Assembly: GCA_001430745.1 (NCBI GenBank)
Contig: KQ482051.1
Coordinates: 132,302-148,464, forward strand
Length of the DNA stretch: 16,163 nt
Source: Auxenochlorella pyrenoidosa
Lineage: Eukaryota; Chlorophyta; Trebouxiophyceae; Chlorellales; Chlorellaceae
Direction: 5' to 3'
Positions 8,247 to 16,163 of the stretch are shown here, one piece after another. The notes under the pieces were generated by a model. That model saw only the letters and a list, made by a program, of their open reading frames with translations. It made no database searches and was not told the DNA's origin. Numbering within the stretch: the stretch's first letter is position 1; each line of letters starts with the position of its first letter. A program made the translations under genes and the position numbers.

Positions 8247-9738
8247 TCAGATTTTGAGTACCTGTTGAGTGCCAGTGCGTGGATGCCCGGCTGCACCACG
8301 CGGGGCAGCGATGCAGATGCTCTCGAGCCCGGCTCGTGCATGCTGGGGTTGAGGAGGCTCCTTGTGGACTGCCACCCTGACTGCGCTGTTCAACGTGTCA
8401 GCCTGGGCCTGGGTGCGCACACCCTGCTTTGCCTTGGCCTTGCCAGGGCCGGCAGCGCCCCCATCTGCTGCTGCAGCACCAGGCCTCTGCCTGGAGCCGG
8501 CCGGCTGCGCGGCCAGTGCTGGGCCGGCACCGCCCATCTCGCCAGCCGATGCCGCCTCTGCGGCCCTGGCACGGCCAGCAGCGCGAGACAGGGCTGCACC
8601 TCCGGTGGCAGCCTGTGCAGGTGCAGGCTTGGCGCCAGCATCCAGGCGCTGCAGTGAGCAGGATGCACACCAGTTTTCAAGTTTTGTGCTCAGACACAAG
8701 CCAATTACGGCGCAGATACACCTGGCTGCGACCGGGAGTAGAAGGAAAATGCCTTCGACAACCTCGCGCATAGGTTGTGTGCCGAGCATGCTCCCCTGCG
8801 CACCCCCCTCTCCTCTGCACCCAAACCGCCAACATCTGCTGCCAAACCATGCCTTGCCTGGTCTGCTGCGGCAAGCTGGCAGCGCAGCTGCAGGCATGGG
8901 GGTGGGTTGAAGATTGGTTGCATTCCTACTGCTTGGGCGCTGGCAACTAGGCGAAAGCTGCAGCTGACAGCAAGCACAGTGCATGCTTCCAAGCAAGTTG
9001 AGGCCCTGCCTCCTACCTGCTCAATCTCCACCTTCTGCTTGGCCAGCTCCGCCTCCAGAGCATCCTGTGCAAGGCATGGAGGTGCAGCTCAGTGCTGCTG
9101 GGCAGGGGGTGCAGGCAAGTTGCCACGGCTGCATCAGGATATCGAGCGCTGCAGCCATGCGCCCCAGGCTGCATTGCCCACCCACCTTTGCGCTGATGGC
9201 AGCCGCCAGGGCCGCCTCCTTGGCCTGCACCTCAGCGGCGTGCGTGCGCTGCAGGCAGGCAGGCACAGAGCATGACCACCGGTCAGGCACACCAACAGCC
9301 GATTTGTGGCTGGTCGGATGCCTGCCAGCAAAGCTGTTTGGGTAGGCAGTCGACTGGCGTCCCGGGCCGCTCCAAACAGTCTCCCCTGCTCACCCGCGCG
9401 ACACTAAGCTGGCCCTCCAGGCGCTGCACCCATGCACCCTGCAGCCTGATAATGGTCTTCATATCCTCCAGCTCGCCCTCCAGATCAGTCTGCGACAGGG
9501 GCCAGGACAGCTGCAAGGTCCAGCTAGTGCGAGGTGGACAGAAGGCTGCCATGCTGGGCGCCATGGCGCCACTGCAGGCACCTGACGCTTGCAAGGGGTA
9601 CGATGCTGCTCCACAGCCCATCCCAGCTGCCCGCTGGTAACGTATCTGCATTGGCAACCCTCCCTCTGTGCCCACCTTGGCGCTGTTGGCGGCCGCCAGC
9701 TCTGTCATCCTGGCGTCTAGCTCAGCAGCGAGGTCCCC
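8247..9738 (-). CDS. paralogue C: truncated relative of paralogues A and B
   Basis: Exons in transcript order are 9676-9738, 9394-9489, 9186-9248, 9017-9064, 8858-8887 and 8247-8648 (TGA), all phase 0, totalling 702 nt. The first four encode coiled coil. Two of them, each exactly 63 nt, resemble one another (TELAAANSAK and AALAAAISAK). The 30-nt exon (LRCQLAAADQ) ends at a CAG|gcaagg GC donor and is less sure. The last exon aligns with exon 14 of A: an Ala-rich start, then GPGKAKAKQGVRTQAQADTLN against GPGKAKAKQGERTQAQ. Similarity stops near 8365, just before the HFRQA motif, and a new tail of about 40 residues ending TGTQQVLKI follows. The C-terminal domain is therefore missing. No start codon or upstream exon was found between 9739 and 10220, so the gene is 5'-incomplete as annotated. 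It may be a pseudogene. Confidence 0.5.
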
Positions 9739-10219
9739 CTGCAGGCATGGGATGCGCGGGGTGCCTGCCCTTGTTGGGTGCTGCCTTTTTGTGTGGTGTT
9801 GTGTGTCTGGTATAGGCAAAGGCTCCAAAAGTGCTTGCAAGGGATACCCTGCGCTGCTAAGGCGCTGAAAGGGAGGCCAGGGTCACACAGCCTGGGCGTG
9901 AGCGCGGCCACGGCGGGCGGTTAGCAATGGCGGCAGGGACGCAGTCGGCGGGGAACATGACACCTGCCTTGCGCTTCGATGGACCAGCCGCTGGCTGCGT
10001 TGCTGGCGCTCGGGCGCGCTTGCAGGTGCAGGCTCAGCTGGAGTGACGCGAGCTGGTTCAAACAGGCGCCCCAGCCAAGGTGCTCGCTGTTGATGGCTTG
10101 GACTCTACGAGAGCTGGTTCGAGTGCCGAGGGCGATCTGGGGCACAGCGGGCTGCAGGCCCGACTCCCAGAGCTCTCGGAGGCTCGGACCTTGAGGCGCT
10201 TAGCCGGGTTTCTCCAACT
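9739..10219. other. no supported gene; possible 5' part of paralogue C
   Basis: On the minus strand a short helical open stretch near 9975-10060 (LNQLASLQLSLHLQA) ends near a ggcag|gtgtca donor-like site and could be an upstream exon of paralogue C. It has no ATG or acceptor that I can defend. On the plus strand a 39-codon frame starts at ATG 9927, with no further support. Nothing else is recognised. Confidence 0.3.
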
Positions 10220-10475
10220 TGGTATTACAGGAAGGCTCCCTGGGTCGACTGAGATGAATGTTGGATCCTGCACTGAACTACAGAGCTCGTGCCGCGCCAA
10301 TGTTTGCGCTGCGCTGCCGCGCTGAGCTGCAGGCCTGCCAATGGCCTTTCGCGCAGGACAGTGGGCTTTCACAGTGAGAAAAGTGTGCTTGCCACGGCTG
10401 CCAAGCAGAGCCGCAAGCAGCCCTTTTTGAGCAACCAACTGGCGACCTGAGACAACGGACTAACCCCGCTTCGGA
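10220..10475 (+). promoter_or_regulatory. upstream region of paralogue B, conserved with that of paralogue A
   Basis: This stretch matches 7228-7490 in reverse complement. A shared CCAAT lies at 10338-10342, about 134 nt before ATG 10476, within the best block (gctgagctgcaggcctgcca). A shared upstream ATG (atgttggatcc, 10258) opens a short reading frame of about 37 codons in B, and in A (ATG at 7460) it starts the same way (MLDP) before drifting. An in-frame TAA 15 nt before ATG 10476 supports 10476 as the start of the main frame. A promoter and 5' UTR role is inferred. Confidence 0.5.
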
Positions 10476-13017
10476 ATGGAGGCCGAGAAAGAGACCATGG
10501 AGCTGCTGCAAGCTGTGAGTGAGGGGCTTTGGCGCGCTAGACGAGGCTTTCAAACCACTCCGCCGCCGCCCGCTCCGCCGCCCGCTTGCCGCCCGCTCGC
10601 CTCCCGCTTTGCTCCACGTGGACGTGCACGTTGCCCTGCCAGATCCCCTTCCTGCACAAACTCCAGAAGATATCGGAGCTGAAGAGAGAGAAAGATATGT
10701 TTTTTTTATCTTTGTTTGAAGCAGACCCAGGTGAGATGTTGCATGAACAGGAAAACCTACAGCTTACCGCGGGCTGATGGCCTCCTCTGCTGGGCACGCA
10801 TCATCGCTGGTTTCCCTGCAGTGCCCGCCAGCAGCAGCCTTCATTCTAATAGACCATGTTGTATATTTTCTTCTCACAGAAAGTGGCTAGCCTGGAGCAG
10901 GGGATACAGGGGCTGACGAGCCTGCCGGAGGCAGGGAGCGACCGCGGCATGGAGCTGGAGCGCCGGCTGCAGGAGGCGCTGGAGCAGGGCGCTGCCACCG
11001 CACAGGTTGGGCGCTGCGGCGTGCACATTCGATGTGTGTGCAGCACCCAGCTCTTTTCAAGCACCCGCTACCACTTTAACTGGCCAGCTCCCCCTGTGGT
11101 GGCCCCTGCTTGCAGGAGCTGGCAGCCAAGACTGCCGCACTGGCGGATCGCGACGCTGCCCTGGCCCAGCTGCAGCAGCGCTGGGAGGGCCTGCGAGGCG
11201 AGGGCGCTCCCTCGGTGCACTGCCAGCCCTCTGCCCAGCTGGAGGAGGTGCGGGGCCGGGCCGCCTGGCTGCAGAGCCAGCTGCAGGTCTGGGCGGCATG
11301 GAGGCTGCTCTAAGTGCGGCGCAGTGCTGACGCCGGGTCCAGCCGCTCATGGCTTACTCCCTGCTCACTCCCCTTCCCTCTTCTCCACTGCAGGAGCGCA
11401 CACGCCAGGCCTACCTGGACCGGCAGCAGGATGTCAAGAAGCTGCAGGGCTACATGGCCATGGCGGAGGCTGCCTTCCAGGCAAAGGAGGCGGACTACAA
11501 GGGGGCGCGCCAGCAGCTGGCGGAGACGCAGGCGAGGGGTGGTGCATGTCCGTGGGTGCTGGCTTTGCGTTTAGCAGGAGCGTTGTTAGGCCGATGACAG
11601 CACGCTGCAGTACTGGTTCCAACTCGTACGAGCCCTACCAAACGTCCGTGCGGGCATGCAACTGGGCCTCGGCTCTTTCCATGAGAGAGCGCATCGTGCT
11701 CACCCACCTGCTGCAGCTTTCTGTGCATCATCCCCACTGCAGGCCGCGCTGCGCAAGGCTGAGGGCGCACTGCAGGTAGGTTGAGACTGTGTGTGTGAGT
11801 GTTGGGCGCGTTGCTGGGCGGGACATTAGCAGGCCATTAGCAGGCCACGGACCGCCGCAGAGTGCAACTTGCACTGTCAGGTGGGCGGAGTGCCTGCCAG
11901 TTTCGCCACTGCTGTCTGACCCCTGCATGCTTGTGCGAATGCACTCGTCGACTTGCAGGCCGAGAGGAGCGCACACGCCGGTGTCGAGCAGGCTGCTGCA
12001 GAATGGCAGGCTGCAGCTGCGGCTGAGAGCGCTCGGCGCATCGACGCTGAGCGCCTGGCATCTGAGAGGGAGGCCCAGCTGGCTGCTGCTGGTGCCGAGG
12101 CGGCTGCAGCCAGGGCCGAGCAGGTGTGTGACAGCTCGAGTTATACCCTGCTACAAGGTAGCCGCAACTTGGGTGTGGGCGATGCATGCAGCTGACAGCT
12201 CCTGCACCGCCCCTCAAGTGATGCCGTGGCCAAGCTCAGCAACCCTTGGCCTGCTCCCACCATGCACGCAGGCCAGGCTGATGGAGATGCTGGCTGAGGA
12301 CTTCGGCTGCACGGTGGGGGGGCATGCTGGCCGACCAGACATTTGAGCATGTGGGCTGCCAGAGCGGGACGGTCTGTGAAAGATTTGGATTTTTTCCTGA
12401 TTCTTACCCTTGAGGCTGCAGCAAGGGTTAGCCGGCTGCTTTACAGCCACTTTACAGCCCTGTTTGCCCCCCCCCCCCCCCGCCCTCCAACGCAGCAGGC
12501 AGACAACGAGGGTGGCACAGCTGGGGCTGCCGCTGCTGAGGAGGCGCGCACCGCGGAGCAGGCAGCTGCCTTTGCTGCCGCTGTGAAGGTGTCCCAGGAG
12601 CGAGGCGGCGGCAGCAGCGCGATGGCACAGCACTTTAGGCAGGCGGCGCTGGAGCTGGTGGAGCAGGACAATCCATCAGGTCAGATGCGCCATGGTGTGG
12701 GTTTGCATGAAATGGAAGCACGGCACATGATGGTCATGGCACGCACCACAATGATTTCCAACAAAACGTGCTGTCACCGCAATCCCTCCTTCTATGCAGG
12801 CAGCAGGCCAGCCGACTTCCAGAAGGGCAGTGGTGCCAACTACCTGCAGGTGTGGAAGGCGCTGTACGGCGGATGCGCAGGCACCATGACAGCTGCAATG
12901 CTGGAGATGGCACCCTTCAAGGGCGGGGCAGACAATATCTACCATATTCAGGAAAGGCGTGAAGAGCGCTGTGTGCGGCTAAGGCTCTGCTTGACTGGAC
13001 GAGGCAAGCGCACTTAG
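10476..13017 (+). CDS. paralogue B: coiled-coil protein with the same C-terminal domain, apparent 1-nt frameshift
   Basis: Exons are 10476-10514, 10667-10730, 10880-11005, 11116-11286, 11394-11531, 11743-11775, 11959-12123, 12272-12313, 12496-12679 and 12800-13017 (TAG). The start MEAEKETMELLQA matches paralogue A. All junctions are phase 0 except exon 2, which is one base too long, and the last, which is phase 1 as in A. The extra base lies in T8 at 10700-10707. Without it, exon 2 is 63 nt and ends LKQTQ, against LNQKQ in A, and the joined length is 1179 nt (392 aa). The middle is coiled coil (MELERRLQEALEQ, KTAALADRDAALAQ, AERLASEREAQLAA). The exon at 11394-11531 has no clear match in A and ends at a GC donor (CAG|gcgagg). 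The C-terminal domain has AMAQHFRQAALELVEQ, VWKALYGGCAGTM and FKGGADNIY, after which the tail leaves the frame used by A. Function unknown. Confidence 0.65.
10937..11286 (+). repeat. inverted duplicate of 5734-6242
   Basis: This is the partner of the minus-strand block in paralogue A. It covers the end of exon 3, the following intron and exon 4 of paralogue B. The intron keeps gtgtgcagcacccagct and tggtggcccctgcttgcag at matching positions. In B the ERRLQEALEQ sequence is fused to the preceding exon, whereas A has it as a separate exon. Confidence 0.8.
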
Positions 13018-13102
13018 CACATCACACTGAAAGCCACGTGCAAAAAAGCAAGACCAATTGTTGACAAGAGCTTGGTGCTCTCCTCCGGAAACGCCCTGGC
13101 TG

Positions 13103-13298
13103 GTGCCGGTGGTGTTGGCGGCAGCGGTTGCATGGCTGGAGGGTGAGGCTGTCGGTGTGTGTGGATTGCGCTGCCCCTGCTCTCCGGCGCATGCAGGAAG
13201 CGAAAGTGAGTGCAATCCAGCCCAGATCGGCAGCAGCCGCTGTCGCCTGGCGCGCCCAGACATGTGCCGGTGGTGTCGGCGGCAGCAGTTGCATGGCT
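13103..13298. repeat. direct repeat of about 33 nt, spaced 163 nt
   Basis: 13103-13135 and 13266-13298 both read gccggtggtgt, then ggcggcag, then gttgcatggct, with about two mismatches. Weaker similarity (gtgtgtgtgg-like) continues to the right of each copy. Together they suggest two copies of a longer, decayed unit in the non-coding region between two convergent genes. Confidence 0.6.
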
Positions 13299-13369
13299 CG
13301 CGAGGGAGTTGAAGCAGCTGGCACTGTGTGTGGGGCGCCCTTTGCAGACAGTCGCATACCGCCAGTGAA

Positions 13370-13374
13370 CTTAC
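13370..13374 (-). terminator. candidate TGTAA polyadenylation motif, PEPC
   Basis: TTACA on the plus strand reads TGTAA on the minus strand, about 410 nt after the PEPC stop. It is the only copy I see between the stop and the end of paralogue B. Motif and position only. Confidence 0.35.
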
Positions 13375-13780
13375 ATTGCAGGGCAGGCAGGGAAAACAGG
13401 AGCAAAAGGTGCGCAGGGCAAAGAGGGGCGCAGGATTCGACTGCACGCATGGTTGCTGCAGGGGTCGCAGGCATGTGAGGAGGCGCAAAACAGCGGCGGG
13501 CAAAGGGCGGACACCAGCTGCAATATGACTGGAGGTAACCTATTCAAGTGCAGATTGGGGTGGAAAGGCGCCTAGCACTGGAGTGTGTTGAACAAAAGGA
13601 AAGGCAGGGCGGTGCAGTGAATGCATGCAGCATAGCAGTGCCAAAGGCGCAGGGGGGAACACCAAAAGAATGGCAGCGGGTGATTTACGGGGTGGCAGCC
13701 TGCTTTGAGTTTCAAGTGTTGTGCCACTACAGAGGGAGGTCGCGGGAGGGGCCGTGCGCAAGTGCAGCCAAGCGAGCTCC

Positions 13781-16000
13781 TCAGCCGGTGTTGCGCATGC
13801 CGGCCGCCACGCCGTTGATGGTGAGCAGCAGGGCGTCGCGCAGCTGCTGGTTGTCCGGCTGGCGCCGCAGGCGCCGCAGAATCTCCACCTGTGGGGCCGG
13901 GGAGCACAGGGGTATGGCGCTGTGGCATGCGGGGACGTGCACGCTGCACAAGAGCACGAAACGCCACCTGCTGAGCGTGGCGAGTCGAGGAGCTGCCGCG
14001 TGCTGGCAGCAGGAGGCAGCATTGCAGTGGGCGTGACAGCGCAATCCGGCCCGCGCGCGCTCCGCCCTGGCTCCCGCGCTGCAGGCCCCCCTGCCGGCCT
14101 CCCATGCACCCACCCACCCACCTGCATGACGTTGATGGGGTCCACATGCGGGTTGCGCATCTCGATCAGCCGCCTGTAGAGTGGGTGAAGGCAAAGAGCG
14201 GTGGGTGGGTGGGGGCGAGTCCTATGCTTGGGCAGCGGTGTAGCCTGCTGGCCCCGGGCTCTGACCCATGGCAGATGAGCACGCAGGGAAGCAGGCCGGC
14301 AGCACGTGCTGCCCCCGGCCCCCCTCCAGACCCCTTCCTGCGCTCTGCGATGCTGTGCCCCAGGCAGCGGCGCGCGGGTGCCAAGGCGGGGCGCGGCAGC
14401 AGGCTGGCGCACCGCAGGGTGGGGTTGTTGTCGCAGAGGCGCGAGTGCCCGGTCACCATCTGCACCGACGACACCGTGTCGGCGTACCGCCGCCGCAGCA
14501 CCTCGCCCAGGGCGCGCTCCTGCAGGGGTGGGGGGGGGGGGCTCAATGGCACGCGGATGTGCGGCTTGCCACAAGCGTGCAGACGGAAGCCTTGTGCACA
14601 CCACGCCAACCGCTGTTCCTGTTGATCCATGTGTGGTGCACACGTCTGTGTGCCGCTTCTGCTGCAGGCAGGCAGCCATCGCAAGCAAGCAGAGCAGGTA
14701 TGCAACGTGTGCATGCTGTGCCGCTGCGCCGCCGCGACCTGCAACAGGATCTGCGCTGTGCTGTGTTGCGCTGTGATATGCTGTGCCGCGCTGTGCCCCC
14801 CCCCCCTCACCGCCGCCTCCTCCACCAGGATCTGGTCGTACAGCGAGGCGATGCGCATGTCTGCCTTGGCCATCACCATCTCAATCAGGTCCACCAGCGA
14901 CTGGAAGAAGGGCCAGTGCTGCGGGGGGGGGAAGGGGCAGGAGGAGCAGGCGCCGCCAGGGAGCAGGGGTGGGGACGGGAGCAGCAGTGGGGGCCAAAGT
15001 CGCGCATACGTGCACCCCGCGTGCAGGCACAGCCAGCGCGTGCTGAGGAGGGCATGTGGGAGGCTGCGCCAAGGGACCGTCTGATCTGCAACCCAAAGAC
15101 TGTTTCAAATGGGACGAATCAAGGGGGCCGCCACCCACCTCGTACATGTCGCGCAGCACGTCGCGCTTGCCAGAGGAGGCCGCCGCCATGAGCGCCTCGC
15201 CCACCCCCAGCCAAGCGGGCAGCACCAGCCGCGTCTGCGTCCCAGGTCAAAGGCAGGAGGACCGCGGTCAGGCGAGGGGCGCCAGCATGGTGCCCGGCAA
15301 GGAGCAGTGCACAGGCTGCGCCGCAACGCTGCCAGGCGCAGCATGGACTGTCCCTGGGCCGTGTGCTGTGGTGAACAGCGGCAGGAACAGCGGCGGCGGC
15401 CGGCCCCACCTGCGTCCACGCAAAGATCCAGGGGATGGCTCGCAGGGAGGTGACGTCGCCGGTGGCCTTGCGCCTGCAGTGGGTTGGGGTGCAGCCGGGT
15501 GGCAGATGATGGCGGTCGCTAACGCACATCCGACAGCAGTGAGCTGCGCAGCGGGAGGGCCTTGCCAAACCCTGGTTGTCGGCGCGGCGCATCCCATCTG
15601 GCAGTTAACAGAGCCATTGGCGGGGGGGGCACCCACCGCGTGGGGCGCGACCCGATGTTCAGGTTGCCCAGCTCCTCCTGGGGGGTGGCGTGCTGGAAGT
15701 AGGAGATGAAGGTGGGGTCCTCAAACACCACGCCGCGGTAGGCGTGGGGGGGGGGGGGGGGCGCAGCCGGTTGGGTTTAAATCAAGCCCTGCCACAGCAG
15801 GCGGCAACTCGGGCAGCCGCCCAGCCAAGAGGAGGTGCCTTGACTGGCACGCAACCAGGCCAGCGGTGCAGCCGGGCCCGGGCGCCGGGTCACGAGCAGC
15901 TAGCTGCTTGCATGCGCCAGGTGCGCTCACCCCTGCAGGACACCTCGCTCATCTCGTCCATCAGCTCGCGCCAGGAGGCATCCTTGGCCGGCTGCGGCGG
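13781..16000 (-). CDS. ppc: phosphoenolpyruvate carboxylase, bacterial-type, C-terminal part (gene continues beyond the window)
   Basis: This enzyme adds bicarbonate to phosphoenolpyruvate to give oxaloacetate and phosphate, refilling the TCA cycle; it is usually cytosolic in algae. Exons in transcript order: 15931-16000, 15637-15742, 15410-15473, 15139-15234, 14811-14918, 14413-14519, 14122-14173 and 13781-13888 (TGA). Their phases fit throughout. Diagnostic stretches are [30 protein letters not shown] followed by SRPTRRK (the GSRPxxR loop); [20 protein letters not shown] with [28 protein letters not shown]; a divergent [14 protein letters not shown]; and AGMRNTG at the end. Ending in RNTG rather than QNTG is typical of bacterial-type PEPC, as in E. 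coli and the BTPC isoforms of plants and green algae. The N-terminal catalytic parts (the TAHPT and GRGG regions) lie outside the window. The acceptor before 15742 lacks AG. It is tail to tail with paralogue B. Confidence 0.93.
14796..15761 (-). repeat. C/G homopolymer runs at PEPC splice junctions
   Basis: Further runs of 8 to 16 identical bases lie at 14530-14541 (G12, just outside this span), 14796-14806 (C11), 14923-14931 (G9), 15622-15629 (G8) and 15746-15761 (G16). On the transcribed strand the G runs at 14530, 14923 and 15746 are C tracts within about 10 nt before an acceptor, acting as a pyrimidine tract. The other two lie 5 to 8 nt after a donor. A similar C15 (12467-12481) precedes the acceptor of the ninth exon of paralogue B. 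Confidence 0.8.
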
Positions 16001-16163
16001 CTGCAGGGCACAGAGCCAGCGGTGGGGGGCAGCGGGGTGGTGGGTCGGCGGCAGGGCACGAGGCAGCCTTGCCAGCACGGCAGGAGGCAGGCTGGCGGCA
16101 GGCGCACGCCTGGCCACGCCAGCAGAGGCGCGCAGCGCAGGCAAGGGGCCGCAGCCGCACATG

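Larger units (their letters stand above)
13018..13780. other. convergent 3' region between paralogue B and PEPC
   Basis: No coding exon is supported. Paralogue B ends at 13017 on the plus strand and PEPC ends at 13781 on the minus strand, so this holds both 3' UTRs. It contains one spaced direct repeat (13103-13298). No TGTAA was seen on the plus strand after the B stop. Confidence 0.5.

Noticed and set aside
8250..8657. Extension of the plus-strand remnant through this stretch
   Set aside because: Sequence from about 8365 to 8648 aligns with exon 14 of A on the minus strand, so the plus frame is a shadow there.
9927..10046. 39-codon plus-strand frame starting MAAGTQSAG
   Set aside because: It is short, has no homologue in the window, and its last part has a donor-like site without a matching acceptor. 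It could be chance.
3424..13017. Transposon as the cause of the A/B inverted pair
   Set aside because: No terminal inverted repeats, target-site duplications, transposase or reverse transcriptase were seen. Retained introns argue against retroposition.
14268..15191. 307-codon plus-strand open frame
   Set aside because: It is antisense to PEPC exons, which are identified by strong family motifs.

Overview
The window looks like nuclear DNA of a GC-rich, intron-dense green alga, most probably a trebouxiophyte (Chlorella, Micractinium or Coccomyxa type). This is inferred from short exons joined by roughly 90-500 nt GT-AG introns with strong tgcag acceptors, alanine- and glutamine-rich coding sequence, occasional TGTAA polyadenylation motifs, and a bacterial-type phosphoenolpyruvate carboxylase gene of the kind chlorophytes carry. 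No ribosome binding sites, operons, tRNA, rRNA, CRISPR array or recognisable transposon was seen. Genes were rebuilt by hand by joining reading frames across splice sites, so exon coordinates are predictions. They are supported by matching intron phases and by comparison between paralogues inside the window.

Layout. (1) 1-688 (+): the 3' end of an unidentified gene. (2) 1220-2725 (+): a complete six-exon gene for a small four-pass membrane protein of 213 aa. (3) 3424-7227 (-): paralogue A, a 15-exon coiled-coil protein of about 580 aa with a distinctive C-terminal domain. (4) 7647-8246 (+): a damaged or degenerate plus-strand coding remnant with an in-frame TAA and three 90-nt repeats. (5) 8247-9738 (-): paralogue C, a shorter relative of A that has lost the C-terminal domain. 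(6) 10476-13017 (+): paralogue B, a 10-exon relative of A in the opposite orientation, carrying an apparent one-base frameshift. (7) 13781-16000 (-), continuing off the right edge: the C-terminal part of phosphoenolpyruvate carboxylase.

The most interesting part is the 3.4-13.0 kb cluster. It holds three copies of one coiled-coil gene family. A and B point away from each other around a 3.2 kb centre that contains C and the remnant. A and B share upstream DNA, first intron, several exons and internal intron sequence, so they arose by inverted segmental duplication. They have since diverged by exon gain or loss, small indels and possible use of GC donor sites. I do not recognise the family. The shared C-terminal domain (HFRQA, then W-x-ALYGG, then F-x-G-x-x-D-x-IY) is the best candidate here for something undescribed.

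The membrane protein and PEPC genes look unrelated to the cluster. The PEPC gene has long C or G homopolymers beside many of its splice sites, and one acceptor lacks AG next to a 16-base run, which may reflect a sequence error.
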